Of a stretch of 64,000 nucleotides of DNA, positions 32,467 through 46,100 are shown one piece after another. The stretch lies in the NCBI RefSeq assembly GCF_000237925.1, contig NC_031495.1, positions 53,576,746 to 53,640,745 on the forward strand. Reading direction: 5' to 3'. The notes under the pieces are model-generated. The model worked only from the letters and a program-made list of their open reading frames with translations, was not told where the DNA came from and ran no database searches. Numbering within the stretch: position 1 is the stretch's first letter; each line of letters starts with the position of its first letter. The DNA comes from Schistosoma mansoni (taxonomy: Eukaryota > Platyhelminthes > Trematoda > Strigeidida > Schistosomatidae). A program made the translations under genes and the position numbers.

Positions 32467-33690
32467 GGAGCTCTCCACTAGAAAGGGTTTGCACTTTCGA
32501 CACGTAGCTGTTTCGCTAGTGGGACTGACTGGCAGACGTGCTATTGTAGAACGAAAGGGGTGGTAGAACAGGAAGTGACCGTTGATCCTCGAGTTGTCAC
32601 TGAAGGCTTTTTATGTAGGACGACAGCAGGAGTAACATGTTATATTTGTTGCTTGAGTTAGCGTGCCACACCATTGTGGTTTGTATCTATATTCTGAAGA
32701 CTGCGTCCGTAGGGGTCCGGACTAGAATACGCTGCAGATGTAGGACGGAAACACATTGAGCCAAGAAATCAGAAGCGACCATAACAACCAGCTTTGAGAC
32801 CATCCACATGCCAGGCATATTCCGAACCTGAACATCGACCGAGTGCGTTGACAAGGGCGTGGGTGATCAGGCTAGTTTTCGCCAAGATCGACCGAAGTCG
32901 ACGGTATCAACAGGGCGATGGTCGGAGGCATGAGCTCAGGACAAAAAATATCAAAGGTAAAGAGGTGTAGCATGCATGTAGTACAAGAATAGAGTCATAT
33001 ACCTTGTCCGTGATTGATTTAGAGGTTAGTCGCCGAACGTACTGGTAGGCATACTCGGTGACCGAAACGTGAGACGATAGTCACGTGCGCACCTCGTGAC
33101 ACTGAGATCTCAACCGAAGTCAAGGGCTGTGTAGTCTGCTGATTTAGACGTGAAACAGAAGTCTCGTCCGTAGACGATGCAGAAGACGCGTGCTGTTGAC
33201 TGGGACGTGAGAATGACGTCTTGGGTGTATCTAGCGTGGTAACTGATGTGGATGTAGAGATCCCGCCAGATGGTTTGGTAGCTCTAACATTGTGTCTCGA
33301 CTTATCATGTAGGGCACTGTCGTCGATGTGTGCTGGCTTAAGACGATCAATGCTGACTATCTCGACGCAGCCGTGTTCATCAACCTTGAAGGTCTTTTCG
33401 TGACAGTAAATCACGTGAAAAGGTCTTTCGTAAGGCTGTCACGAAGGTTTGTGTGCCGAATCTACTCGTATGATAACTCTCGACAGATAACTCTCTCTCT
33501 CGGGAGCGACCTGTCGATGTTGTATACGAGTCGATACCGGAGGCAATCGTTGGACGTAGTCTTATTTACCGAAATCGTTACTGCTCTGTGGTGTGAGAAA
33601 TTCCCCAGGAAGACTAACTGTCTTGCCGTATACAAGTTCAGCGGCGGAACACTGAATATCTGCTTCGAACTCGTTCTGTTCCTTTGATTT
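32467..33690 (-). mobile_element. Gypsy-type LTR retrotransposon, integrase C-terminal remnant
   Basis: The minus strand shows the AELVYG-type block and a VSIDRLKPAH motif characteristic of the end of gypsy integrases, followed by a Ser/Thr-rich tail. Only the 3' end of pol is present. It is broken and old, and cut off at about 33,690 by a CR1-like fragment on the other strand. Confidence 0.75.
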
Positions 33691-34430
33691 CTCAGAAGCT
33701 TTTGATAGGGTCAACCGTACATTTCTTATCAATCAGCTGAGACGATTGGGTATAAAACCGCCTCTAATTGACTGACTCGCTTCATATGTAAAAAACCGAA
33801 ATTTTAAGGTCGGGGTTAACTTTGCTTTCTCTTAGACTATGGAATGTTCTAGTTGGTTCTCCCTGGGTTCAGTACTAGGACCTCTCGTGTTCTTGATTTA
33901 TATAAACGATCCTCCACAAGAAGTTTCATCTGATTGCTTTCTGCAGAATTTGTGAAACTTTGAAGAGAGATAGGCACCCGAGAGGATATACTGGCACTTC
34001 AGGAGGATCTGACTCGACTTCAAAGTTGGGCAGACAACAACGGACAACACTTCAACACTTCAAAGTGTAAAGCAGTCATCTGCGACTGGTTGCAGACTAT
34101 AGTTACAACTTAGGAAACGCCTCTCTAGAAGTATCCCAAATCGAAAAAGATTTAGGAGTGTTGGTACCCCATGACTTGAAGTCGTACGCTAACTGTGACA
34201 AAACCGCATTTCAAGCAAACCTTTCACTGGTAACATTGAAGCGCTTTTTTGGCCAGTTTGACAGTAGAACTTTCCACATAATCTTCAACAGTCTTATTCG
34301 TCCCCATTTAGAGTACGGAAGCATAGTATTTCCTCCCTCCCTCCAAAAGGACAAGGACGCTCTGGAACGTATCCAACGTCGAGCCAAGAAATCAGTTCGG
34401 GGACTCAAATTCAATTGATGCATCATTACT
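33691..34430 (+). mobile_element. CR1-like LINE, RT C-terminal half
   Basis: The plus strand starts at DFSEAFDRVNRTFLINQLRR, an RT motif-A region, and ends with FNSLIRPHLEYGSIVFPP then ERIQRRAKKSVRGLKF, the CR1/SR1 ending. Frameshifts and stops interrupt the middle, and the box around motif C is degraded. Dead copy. Confidence 0.8.
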
Positions 34431-35389
34431 CCTGGTACAGAGAAAGCGACGTTAGATGCCGAAAAATCCGTTTACACGGATATATAGTTACTACCACAAA
34501 GAACTTATAGTAAACAGTTCCTGTCACGTTTCCACACTTTTTTGTATTCCGATCCATATTTTCTGTCGTAAAGAATACTACTAAGACAAGTGTTAGAGAA
34601 ACTACAGTCTTACCTACTTGTTGATGATTCTTAAATAATAATTAGCTTCGTTGAGTCTGTACATACTGTTTGCATAGTCTGGGTGGTGAAATCGTTGCTA
34701 TAATGAGTGTGAGTGTTGTCTATCTTCCATCGACTGCAGTGTCTAAGAATATGACGAACTATACAGTTAATATTTCGTAATTGGTCGAGCTTACGTGTAA
34801 GAGTTCGTCTTAAGTGTGACAGTAACATATGATGGCAAAGAAACATCTGCCCGCAACTCTTTTTGCTTCCAGAAAAACAGAAAAGGACGCCCTCGACCAA
34901 AGTTATACTCAAAATTTACCAAAAACAGAGAAAATTTTCCCCGAAGTTACGAAGCAACAATCGGTCCAACAAGTGAACTACAAGACATAGAGAGCTAAAT
35001 CAATGTTCTTTGCAATGATTTAGTAGTGTTGCTGCAGCAAAAGACCACTTACATGTGAGAAAACTTGATATTCATGCAATCCGACAGACACTCAACAAGC
35101 CTTCAGCAAATGAAATACGGAACGACCGCTTCTTGTCAGGCTGTTCAATGTCGTTGAAACGGAACGGCGGGCGCCTTTGAAAACTTTCGGTTTTTTTCAT
35201 CGTGCCGTGAGTCAATGTTTGGTTTTAGCGTTTGACGTACTATTTGCCAACTTGAAAACTTGTGATTAGTCTATGTAATATGTTAAGCCGGGATTTCGAC
35301 TCAAAATAAATAAAATTATCTTGTTACGGACTCGAGATTCTTGAAACCATTGTAATTCGTGTTTGTGGATGTCTAAAATTTTTACCCAT
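34431..35389. other. Unassigned DNA
   Basis: No recognisable gene or repeat. A 60-codon plus-strand open frame at 34,816-34,998 is probably chance. Confidence 0.4.
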
Positions 35390-35602
35390 GAATGGTCGCA
35401 GTACGACAGTTCCGTTTGATTAGTGTATTCCTTCATATTTCCAGTTTGGTGTTGTTTTGCACTTTTCATCCCCCTATCCAGTTTGTTCTTTATGAACAAT
35501 ATTTCTCTACTTTCCTTTCTCCTTGCGTTGACGTGAGTTGTGAGGACCTGGACTGACACACATTTGTACAGTGCTCTATGTGGATAACTGATTGATAGTG
35601 TA
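35390..35602 (-). repeat. Dispersed repeat, inverted partner of 46,851-47,148
   Basis: The minus strand shares ACACTATCAATCAGTTATCC, GTGTGTCAGTCCAGGTC, GGGGGATGAAAAGTGC and GGAACTGTCGTACTGC with 46,851-47,148, which carries about 90 extra bases. Family unknown. Confidence 0.7.
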
Positions 35603-35698
35603 GATATGTGTTACAAATTACATTCCACACAAAAGATCTGGTTGTAAGAGTCTTGTTGATTTCGTCACCAGTAACTTAGGTGATTTGTACTCAATCGC

Positions 35699-36442
35699 GG
35701 TAGGACTCAACTATACTGCCGAACCAATCAGAAGCTTTCGCGGGTTTTCAAGGTCATGGCGCTAAGTTCGGTACCTGATGCTTACGTACGATCGGTTTAC
35801 AGCGGATTTTAGGGAAGACGTGATAATTCAGCGTCTACAAGAGAAGTGATCATAAGATTTTGGCGCGAAATTCAATTATCCATTTGGATAAATAGAGTTT
35901 TGGCATTATAGCTGATGTCAGTTCGTGATGAAAACCCTATGTATAATTCCTAGCCTTAACCGTGAATTTTAAATCATAGTTTGAATTCTTCACACAGGTT
36001 TATACCCTCATTTCGTCTTAGTTATTATGTTGACACTCTAGCGTCGCTCAAAGGTTGTCCATAACTTATAGTCTCACCCATAACCCTAACCCTATACCTT
36101 AACTCTAACCCTAAACCGTAAACCATACCAATATACTAACATTATGGAAGCTATGTAGTCGAGGCTAAAAGAATTTTTAAGACCTTATCATGGTTTCAGA
36201 GGTCGACTACTATGGAGCCATATGTTTGTGTTCCTGTACCGTATGCGCTATGATTTTAGAACTTCTGAACCTATATATGACCTTGAGAAGTTTTTGACTC
36301 ATGTAAAAAAAGTGTTTCCACTTTAATTCTTTGGTTTTGTATAATAAATTTTTAGTGTGCACTAACTGTCTTCTGATTGGCTAATATTTCTCAAGGTCAT
36401 TTAAGATTCGTTCAAAGGTCGGCAGTATAGTTTAGTCCTACC
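35699..36442. mobile_element. Merlin-like non-autonomous DNA transposon (MITE), 744 bp
   Basis: Terminal inverted repeats of about 25 bp start GGTAGGACT and continue AACTATACTGCCGA on both sides, with two mismatches. They are flanked by a perfect 8-bp target duplication TCAATCGC (35,691-35,698 and 36,443-36,450). GG-starting TIRs with 8-9-bp duplications are the mark of Merlin elements, which are known from schistosomes. No transposase is encoded, so it must move in trans. hAT also makes 8-bp duplications but its ends usually differ. Confidence 0.75.
36079..36117. repeat. Degenerate telomere-like repeats
   Basis: About 40 bp of TAACCC-type units (CATAACCCTAACCCTATACC and onward), the complement of TTAGGG. 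It lies inside the Merlin-like element. Confidence 0.7.
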
Positions 36443-36561
36443 TCAATCGCTAATTCATTGTTCTGCGCTTTATAGCTATGATAACGGTTGCTGATACCTT
36501 AATATGGTGGTCGGGCCTGACTAACTTAATTAACCAGTCAAGCTATACTGATTGGAACAAT

Positions 36562-39400
36562 CGTTCCTCAAGGTTCTACCATGCCAGATAGGTCGGTTGA
36601 GGGACAGTTAGACTGAAAGCAGTAAACACAAAGTCCGAGGGTGTAGTTGTACTGCTGACTGTACGGTAGTGTGAGGGCATTATGGTATTGCCTTTAGACA
36701 ACCAGCATAACAGCGATGATGTCCTCTTACGAGAAAGGGTTGGGTTAGAGAGTCGGTTCTTAAAATAGACACCAACTTATCCCATGGATTTCCGTCTCCA
36801 ACAGTAAGGTCTCAACAAGTACCGAGCTAACACAAAAACTACTCACAAAAAGGTCGTGTGTGACCGGTCTCAATCAGTTGTCTCTTGGGCACTGCGGTCA
36901 TACTCTCAGGTCATTAAGACTAACTTTAATTCAATTTCCTTTTCAGGTACCTCTAGAAAAACCCTTGCACGGTGTGGGCAATCGAAGAGTGATAACTAAC
37001 CCTCATACCTTTAACAGTATCCAAGATCACTGTATTCATAATCAATCTCCCTCTTCAATGTCTATTATTCCTCCTACATCGACTTTCAACACTAAACTTC
37101 CTCTCTCGGCTCCCTCCTAGAGTGTCACCATAGCCAAAGATTCTAATGCGCAAAACACTGTCCCATGTCTCATCAAACCTCGCTCCAAACTACACATTGG
37201 AGCTTTCAACGTACACATCCTGTGTCAAATCGGCCAGCAGGCCTCTTTGGCTAAAACCCTAGAATTTCATACCATTGATATATGCTGTCTCCGAAGCACA
37301 CGTACAGGATCCTACTGTGGTCATTCACTTGACCTCACCTAGCCAAAACGGAACCAAAGAGATATACCCTTTGTTTACCTGGCGACCAGACGGCAAGTTC
37401 TCGTTGACGGACGAGTGTAAACCCTATTGCCATCATTCATCATTGGAGAGGCTCGATGGAAGATTGTCGCTCGTTCTGGAATGCATGTGTAGACTCTGAT
37501 CATGCTTTAATACAAGCACACATTTACTTGCTGCTCACTGCACTCAGAAAAACCACACTAAGAAGGCCCATTAGAATTAAAATCAGTCAAGGCTAAGTGA
37601 GACGATCTCGGAAAAAGACGGGACCCTTATCTGCTCTCAGCCCAGACTACCCACTATTCCCAGAAAACCTGAATGGAACATCGAAGTAGTTCCCTCGACT
37701 CTAGCTGAAATTCTAAAGGCTATAGCTAATCTGAAAAGAGGAAGAGCAGCTGGTCCAGATGGATTGGCTCCAGAAGTCTTTAAATATAGTGGTCCGATTT
37801 TAGCGATTAGGTTGACTAATATTCTGGCTAAAATCTGGGAGACGGACGTAATCCCATTCGGTTGGTCACGATCACTTATTGTCCCAATATATAAGAAGGG
37901 GCCAAAATCATCCTGTGATAACCATAGAGGGATTAGTTTGATTAATATAGAATCTAAAATACTTGCCTCAATAATTATTGGACGCCTAACAAAGACTCGT
38001 GAACTGCAAACACGAAAAAATCAGGCTGGCTTCAGACCTGGTCGTGTCTGCATCGACCACATATTCACTATTCGTCAAGTTTTAGAGCACAGACATGTTT
38101 ATCGGCGTCCGACAATGATAGTTTTTCTTGACTTGAAAGCAGCATTCGACTGTAGACTAATAGATTCTGTGGCAGTGTTTGTCATTGAAAAGTGTACCTC
38201 AGAAGTACATAAACCTTATGAAGGCTCTTTACTCGAACACTACCAGTCGAGCGAGAGTTTAGGGCGAACTGTCACCTGATTTTACAACCTCAAGTAGTGT
38301 CCGAAAAGGCTATCCACTATCCTCATTTTTGTTTAACTTCATTATAGACCTATTGCTGGAAGTAACATTCGTAGACTGAATTTTCAGGAATTGATCTCCT
38401 ACCAGGAGGTCCACTAATCGACTTAGAATACGCAGGTGACATAGTCCTGTTTGGTGAAGACTCTGATAAAATGCAGAGTCTTGTTAGAACTGAGTAATAA
38501 TGCCAGGATGTTTTGGATGCGTTTCTCCCCATCTAAATGCAAGTTGTTGCTTCAGAACTGGCCTACGTCAACACCTGAAGTAAGAATAGAGAGTGAAGTA
38601 GTCGAACACTTATCTTGGAAGTTTGATCAGCCCTAATGGGTTGGTGTCTGACGAAATCTCTGCACAGATTCAGAAAGCTCGTTTGGCTTTTGCCGGCTTA
38701 CGTGTCCTATGGCGAAGGTGAGATATCCGTCTATCAATTAAGGGGCGAGTATACTGTGCGGCAGTTCATTCTGTTCTACTTTACGACTGCCGAATGTGGC
38801 CATTAAGAGTAGAAGATACTCGTAAGTTAGTAGTATTTGGTCACAGATGTTTTGGAAATATTGCTCGCATCTGTTGAGATCATCGGGTACGTAATAGTGA
38901 GGTTAGACGCGGGAGTGATGGTAAATCAGTTGATAAGGTTGCGAATCCTCACTGATTACCACGACGCGCAATGCTGACTAGTATTGGAGACGGATGGAAG
39001 AAAGTTAGGGGTGGCCAAACCGAAACGTGGTATCAGTCCTTGAAGTCACTAACTTCTAGTCTGAGCCATGTTGGTAGATCCAGACTACTTGGTTAGGGTC
39101 CGCGTAACTATCGTAACCAATGGTTTGAGACTCTGGATGACATGGCTAAGAATCGATCACAATGACGTAGGTGTATACACTCTTTGTCTTCCCATGAGAT
39201 TACAATTGCATTATACCTTTCCTTCTACGAACTAATTATTTCTTCCTGTATTATATCCTTATACACAATCTTTCTTTTATATATTACCACCACTAAATTA
39301 ACTACTTCCATGAATCCGGTGTTCATTTTGTTGAGCTAACGAGCTATGGCAACTTGGACTGATGCATATAAGTGCCTGGTCCAATGTTGTTGCTGACTGA
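36562..39400 (+). mobile_element. RTE-A LINE, nearly full length but dead
   Basis: The 5' region matches 42,785 onward (CTCAAGGTTCTACCATGCCA, GATTTCCGTCTCC). An endonuclease-like start (ERSFNV-type, about 37,190) is followed by RT at 37,764-38,279: [47 protein letters not shown]. The C-terminal region is broken by several stops and frameshifts. The 3' end carries TGAC repeats at 39,395-39,408. A large part of the endonuclease is deleted compared with 42.8 kb. Confidence 0.85.
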
Positions 39401-39409
39401 CTGACTGAA

Positions 39410-40050
39410 CAGATTTCAACAGTGGTCTTGTAATATCTTTTGAAAGGGTCAGTTTAACCCGCAGTCCAATTATGCTTTTGACTACTTTATATGGATAAGG
39501 AACGATCCTTTGTGATGGAAAAATCAAGATGTTCATTACCTAGTACCCTCTGTATTTTACTGGTTTCATCCTAGTTATCAATTAATCACTTTTGAGACGT
39601 CGTGAGAGGTTTTATGAGCGACAAAAGCTACCAGAAACGCTAAACTGCCAAAAATTAGGCTAATTTAACCACCTGCACAGACAACATTCTCTCTTAGCAG
39701 TGTCCAATGAGCATAAAGAGGAATCGCTTACCAATCGGTTAGGCTCTGTGGCTTAATTTCTTGCGATCCATCACATTACTCTTACTGCTATTATCGTGTC
39801 ACTAATCTCCGAGTTCCGCAGTAGTTAAACAGTGCAGTAACCTAAACCATTGAAATTACATATTATATAATTTGGTGATTAATACCAGGGATAATATGCC
39901 TACAGACTGATAACTTTCCTTACATATTTTATCAGTATCTGATGTCTTTTTTTCTACTTTTGGTTGCAAGGAGTCACGCGTTGCTGAACAACTAACGCAG
40001 TTGCCACCGTAAACTCAGTTAAAAATGTCAAGTATATAAAAACTTGAGTG
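39410..40050. other. SLC25A19: Intergenic region upstream of SLC25A19
   Basis: No repeat recognised. It presumably holds the promoter; I see no convincing core element. Confidence 0.35.
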
Positions 40051-40176
40051 ATGGTGCAAGTACAGGATAGAGAAATTGGCTTATCGAAAAATGAGTACCT
40101 TCTTGCTGGCTCTGTCAGTGGTTTTGTTGCTAGGGCAGTCGTCCAACCTTTGGATGTAATTAAAATACGTTTTCAG
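40051..40176 (+). CDS. SLC25A19: SLC25A19 exon 1
   Basis: 126 nt from ATG to donor TTTCAG|GTAGGC, phase 0. Encodes helix 1 and the first signature [11 protein letters not shown]. Followed by a 35-bp intron, a size typical of 5' introns in schistosome genes. Confidence 0.92.
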
Positions 40177-43100
40177 GTAGGCTTCTTAGTCTTTTTTTCA
40201 ATTTTGAGTAGCTACAAATGGAACCAATCGAAGTTTCCAGGACGAGCAAGTATCAAGGTCTTTTGCAAGCCGTCAGGTGCATAAGCAAGGAAGAGGGTGC
40301 CATTGCCTTTTGGAAAGGTCACGTTCCTGCTCAAATGCAATCGGTTACGTTCACTAGTGTTCAGTTTCTTACTTTTGAAGTGATTCTTTCTTGGCTGCGT
40401 GAAGTCAACAGTCTACTCATCTCAGATAACAAAATATTCGGCTTACCTATTACCTACAAACCTGTTGGTAACTTTCTGTGCGGATGCGGAGCGGGCTCTT
40501 TAGCAGCAATAGTTACTCAACCATTAGATGTCCTACGCACACGTTTCATTGCTCAAGGTGAGCCGAAAACTTACGGGTAAGCTTCTTCAAAGGTGCTGTC
40601 ATTAGCTCTCTGTTGGCTTGTTAAGTAATATGTGTGTATTTTTACAGTTGTATTCAGCGACTTATAAACTGTGTGAATTAATGAAATTAAAAGAGTTATG
40701 AAGGATTTAGAATCTCAAAGCTTGGGGAAAGATATAGAATGAATGCACATGCGCATTTGCAATTGGGCAGTCATTCAAAGCTTCTAGCCATTGGTTACGA
40801 TAATCACTCAGACCCCAACCATGTAGTTTACACTCAGTCCATTTGTAAATGTCTTCATGAACGGATGCAATGTTTCGGCTTGGCCGTCCCAAGCTCTCTT
40901 CCAGACTGCTACTACACCACACAACATCGCCTGTCAAGATAGGGCTTTCGTACCACATGTCTCAAACACCTCAGTTGATGAGAATTTACTATTTCGTCAA
41001 TCGATTTACCACCCTTACTGAATACGCTATTACTTACCCAGACATTTCTTACTCCGTGGTCTCAAAATATGCAAGGAATGCTTCAAAAACACCTAAGATC
41101 GAATACCAATAACCTACGAATATCCTCTATTCTTAATTTGCATGTTTCACACACAGCGATCCTTCTGTAGCTGTATTTTCCTTTCTTCATAAAAAGTGGA
41201 TGTAACTCCTTTAACTGAAAGAATTCTTTCTGGTTGTACTTTTGATAACTGAACTGCCCTCCCATTATTATTACTTCACTATCACACACTAATTTCTGTT
41301 CGTTATTGTTCCTCTTCTACGCACCTTACATTCTTTATCTCTCCACATCCTCATTGTTTTTGTGTGGCGCATATGTATCTGGTGCCCCTTTGTACCAATA
41401 TTTATGTGTTCAAATAAATAAGATTCACACCCATAAAGTAGAACAAAGCGAACTGCTGCACAGTAAACTTGCCCTGTGGTTGGAAGATAGATGCCTCACC
41501 TGCGCCACTTGTGATGTAGGCTGATGCAAAACAATCAAGTCTTCTGAATCCGTTTCCTGTGATTATCATTAGAGGATTTTAGTCCTTTCTTATAGACTGG
41601 GACGATCAGCGATCGAGGTCATTCAGATAGGATTACGTCCAGTTCCCAGATTCTAACTAAGATCTCTTTTGATCTGACTTTTGACACTGAACCACCATTT
41701 TTAAAAATCACAGGTTAGTCCATCTAATCCTGCTACTCTCCCTCGCTTTAGATTGCTCATAAACTTTTCATTAATTCTCCATTCAGGTTGCTTGGAGATA
41801 ATTGGTAACTGAAGTGTGGTTGAAGGTCAGTTGAACTGTTCCCTAAAGTGTATCGCTCATTGATCTGATCTCCTGGATTGAGAGTAAATAATAGTCCCGT
41901 CTTTTCCCCAGAGAGTTTCACTAACTGCCTCATTTTTAATACCCTTCGCCTTGATAAGTCTAAACAGTTGTCTACTGAAGAGCATACTTTATTTTTTTCG
42001 GTGGTTACTACCCTTCGTTCAACACATCCGATTCACTTAACTTACGTTTGAATGTTTGACGTCAAAGTTCTCAACGTCACTCAACAACTTTCATTGAATG
42101 ATATGCCATATTTGTCGTTAATCTATGGTATTTATTGACGGTTTCCTAAGGTGTCATGTCATGTAGGTACAATTTTGCGCACGTGATTCCTCTAAATAGA
42201 TTTTTGTCTTTAGCTTGTATCTCAGCTATCCTTAATACACCCTTATTACTAACCCATATATAACTAGTCACATAATTCTATTTGTCATTGACACACTTTC
42301 ACGTAAAATATTAAAAAAACTTCTTGTTTGCCAAAGTTTGTAGCTTTAAGATACTTGCTATATTAGAACTTCAAAATTTTATGAGAAACGTTCTCAATAA
42401 GCGTTTCATCTTTAAACAAATAAAAGGTTAAACCATTTGTATGTCATAAACAAAACATTCAGTTTCGTATAGGTTTGTCAAATCATTTAAGAAGGACTTG
42501 TATTGTTCGACTTCCTGATAAAAAGTCTCTGTATTTTTGATCATTTCTTGCCAAAATTTAGACCCTCTATCGGTAACCTGTACTGGTTATCTGAGAATCT
42601 GTTTTATAATCCCAGTGATAATGTACTGATTGGCTGTATATAGATAGGTCATATAAATGAGTGCTCGCAGTAAGAGTTTTGTTTCAACATAACTAATGCT
42701 GTCTTTTATCATTACTTGACCGATAGTTCGATGGATAATCGAATTTTTCAGAGATCACTGAACGATTTTGGAGTACGTTCTAACCGTTGCTGCTACCTTG
42801 ACGTTCCTCAAGGTCCTACCATGCCAGACAGGTCGGTTGAAGAGCGGTAAGACTAAAAGCAGCAATCCCAAGGTCCAAAGGCGAAGTCGTACTGCCGACT
42901 GTACAGAGGTGTGGAGGCAGTAAGGTGTTTCCTTCAGGCAACCAGCATAACAGAGATGCTGCCTTCCCACAAGGAGGGGTGGGGTTAGAAAAGGTCGACC
43001 CTAAAAATGCACACCTCTCCTTATCCCACGGATTTCCGTCTCCGGCGGTAAGGTCCTTTGAAGAACGGAGCTAACACGTCAAGAATCCCCCACGAGAAGG

Positions 43101-46100
43101 CCGTGCGTGACCGGCCTCAAGCAGTTGTCCCTTGGGCACTGCGGTCACGCTCCCAGGTCGTTAAGACCAACACTAATCCTACTTCTTTTTCAGGTCCCTC
43201 AAGAAATACCCTTCCACGGTGTGGGCAGCCGGGAAATTATATTAGCCCTCATACCCGTAACAGCACACGAGACCAAGTTGGTCACTTTCAAATCCCTCCT
43301 ACACCTGATAACTCTCTTATCTCCACGACTAACCCTTCCCACGTCCTTTCATCACCTCGCACCGCTAGGGCAAACGATTCAAGTACACAGAACGTTATTT
43401 CTGGTCTCTTGAAACCACGCTCTTAACTACATGTAGGAACTTTTAATGTCCGAACATTGTGCCAAATAGGACAACAGGCTTCCTTAGCTGGGGCTTTAGA
43501 ATCTTCGATGTGTGCTGCGTCTCCGAAACGCGCATACAAGATCCGAGTAGAGTCATTTATTTGACCTCACCTAATCAAAATAAAGAACCATCTCGATACA
43601 CACTTCGTGTATCTGGAAGCCCCGATGCTGCTTCCCGTGGCCTCGCTGGAGTAGGTATAGCATTAAGTCCTAGGGCTGAACTAGCTCTTTTAGACTGGAT
43701 CCCAGTAGACAGTCGTCTATGCGCTGTCCGACTAAACGGATCAGTAAGGACTCGGAAAGATAGGGAAACTCGTCGTTGCCTCTTCGTCATCTCTGCCTAC
43801 TCTCCCACTGACTGCGGCTCAGATGATATAAAAGATGAGTTTTACAGGAAACTTTCTGACCTTCTCCGAAAAGCTAGGCGTTCTGATGTAGTAATAGTGG
43901 CCGGTGACTTTAATGCTCAAGTAGGTAAACTAAGTGAAAGGGAAAAACACCTGGGTGGATCTCATGGTGTCGTAGCTGAAAGAACAGATCATGGAGACCG
44001 TCTGTTGTAGCTACGCTCGGATAACCGCCTGCTTCTTGCAAATACTAACTTTAAGCATAAGGAAAAACATCTTTTGACATGGCGACCCCCGAATTCGTCC
44101 CAACGTTAGACCCAATTAGATCACATCGCTATCAGCCACCGATGGAGGGGCTCGATAAAAGACTGTCACTCATTCTGGAGCACATGTTTAGACTCAGATC
44201 ATGCTCTAATGCGAGCACGTATCTGTCTGCGTCTTACTGGACGTAGGAAAGACACTGCAGGGAAGCCTCTAAGGGTTCTACTTAATGATAAGCAAGCTCA
44301 GAATATATTTTAGGAACAACTGGGAAAACAGTTAGGCAGACATGTAAGTTGTGCCCACCCAAGTATCAGTGAAACTATCTCAAATAAAGATGGGTATATC
44401 ATTCATTCTCAATCCAGGAGATTGGATCGATGGGCAGAACACTTTAGGGATCAGTTCAACTGGCCTTCAGTCACACTTCAGTTACCCACGATCCCCAGTC
44501 GTCCTGAATGGCAAATTAATGTAAATCCTCCAATTTTTTACGAGGTTGAAAAAGCTATAGGAAATAGAAGCAAGGGAGAGCGGCAGGCCCTGACAGGCTT
44601 ACCCCTGAGATTTTTAAGGATGGTGGTCCAGTACTAGCAACGAGATTGACTGAGGTCTTAAGTAGAATCTGGGAACTGGACGTAATTCCATCTGACTGGT
44701 CCCAATCACTGATTGTGTCAGTCTATAAGAAAGGACAAAAGTCCTCCTGTGAAAATCACAGAGGGATCAGTTTGACTAATATAGTGTCTAAAATATTAGC
44801 TTCAATAATACTTGGACGCCTAACCAAAGCTCGTGAAGAGCAGACTAGGAAAAACCAGGCTGGTTTTCGACCTGGACGTGGTTGCATAGACCAGATATTC
44901 ACTCTACGTCAGGTCCTAGAACAGACATACATTCAGACGTCCCACAATAGTAGTATTTCTTGACCTTAAGGCAGCATTTGACACTTTATCGTGAGGTTCT
45001 ATGGCCGTGTTTGTCAGTGTAAGGAGTACCAAAGAAGTACATTAACCTCATAAAGGCTCTCTACTCGAACACAACTGGTCGAGTTAGAGCCTATGTCGAA
45101 CTGTCATCAGAATTGGTTACCTCAAGTGGTGTTCGTCAGGGCTGTCCACTCTCCCCATTTTTGTTTAACTTTGTCGTTGACATGCTTTTAGAGATATCAC
45201 TTTCATCATCTCAATCTCCTGGAGTTGAACTTTTACCGGGAGGCTCGCTTGTTGACTTAGAATACGCCGACGACATAGTTCTATTTGGTGAAGACGCTGA
45301 CAAAATGCAGTCTTCTGACCACTATAAGCAACAATGCAGGCATGCTCGGGATGCGATTCTCTCCCTCGAAGTGCAAAATGTTACTTCAGGATTGGGTTGC
45401 ATCGACACCTAAACTAATGATAGGGAGTGAAGTAGTTGAGCGTGTTGACTGCTTCACTTATCTTGGGAGTCTCATCAGCCCTTGTGGTCTGGTGTGTGAC
45501 GTCTCAGCACGGATACAGAAGGTTCGTCTAGCTTTCGCCAACTTTTGTCATTTATGGCGTAGGCGAGATATCCGTCTAGCAACAAAAGGACGAGTTTACT
45601 GTGCAACAGTTCGTTCCGTCCTACTTTATGGCAGTGAAACATGGCCGGTAAGAGTAGAGGATATTCGTAGGCTACTAGTGTTCGATTATAGGTGTCTTCG
45701 AAGCATTGCTCGTATATCCTGGGACCACCGGGTAAGTAATGTAGCTGTTAGGAAACGGGTGCTAGGTAAGGATGGCAAATCGATTGATGAAGTACTGAAA
45801 CTTCATCATTTGAGATGGCTGGGACACGTGTTACGTATGCCCAATCACCGACTGCCCCGACATGCATTGTTTCATGGTGTAGGAGTAGGTTGGAATAAAG
45901 CTAGGAGCGGCCAGACCAACACGTGGCATAAATCCATGAAGTCGCTGACAAGTGGACTGAGCCATGTTGGTAGGTGTAGACTACCTGGTTGGGATTCGCG
46001 AGATGATAGCAACCGATGGTTAGAGACCTTGAATGACATGGCTCAAAATCGTTTGGAATTGCGAAGGTGCATCCACTCTTTGTGTTGTGCCAAATTATAG

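Noticed and set aside
33221-33687. Plus-strand open frames of 60-119 codons
   Set aside because: They lie opposite the gypsy integrase remnant and have no motif of their own.
35266-35559. 97-codon minus-strand ORF as a gene
   Set aside because: It overlaps a dispersed repeat shared with 46.85 kb and shows no clear domain.
36079-36117. Chromosome-fusion telomere scar
   Set aside because: The repeats lie inside a transposon with clean ends and are short and degenerate.
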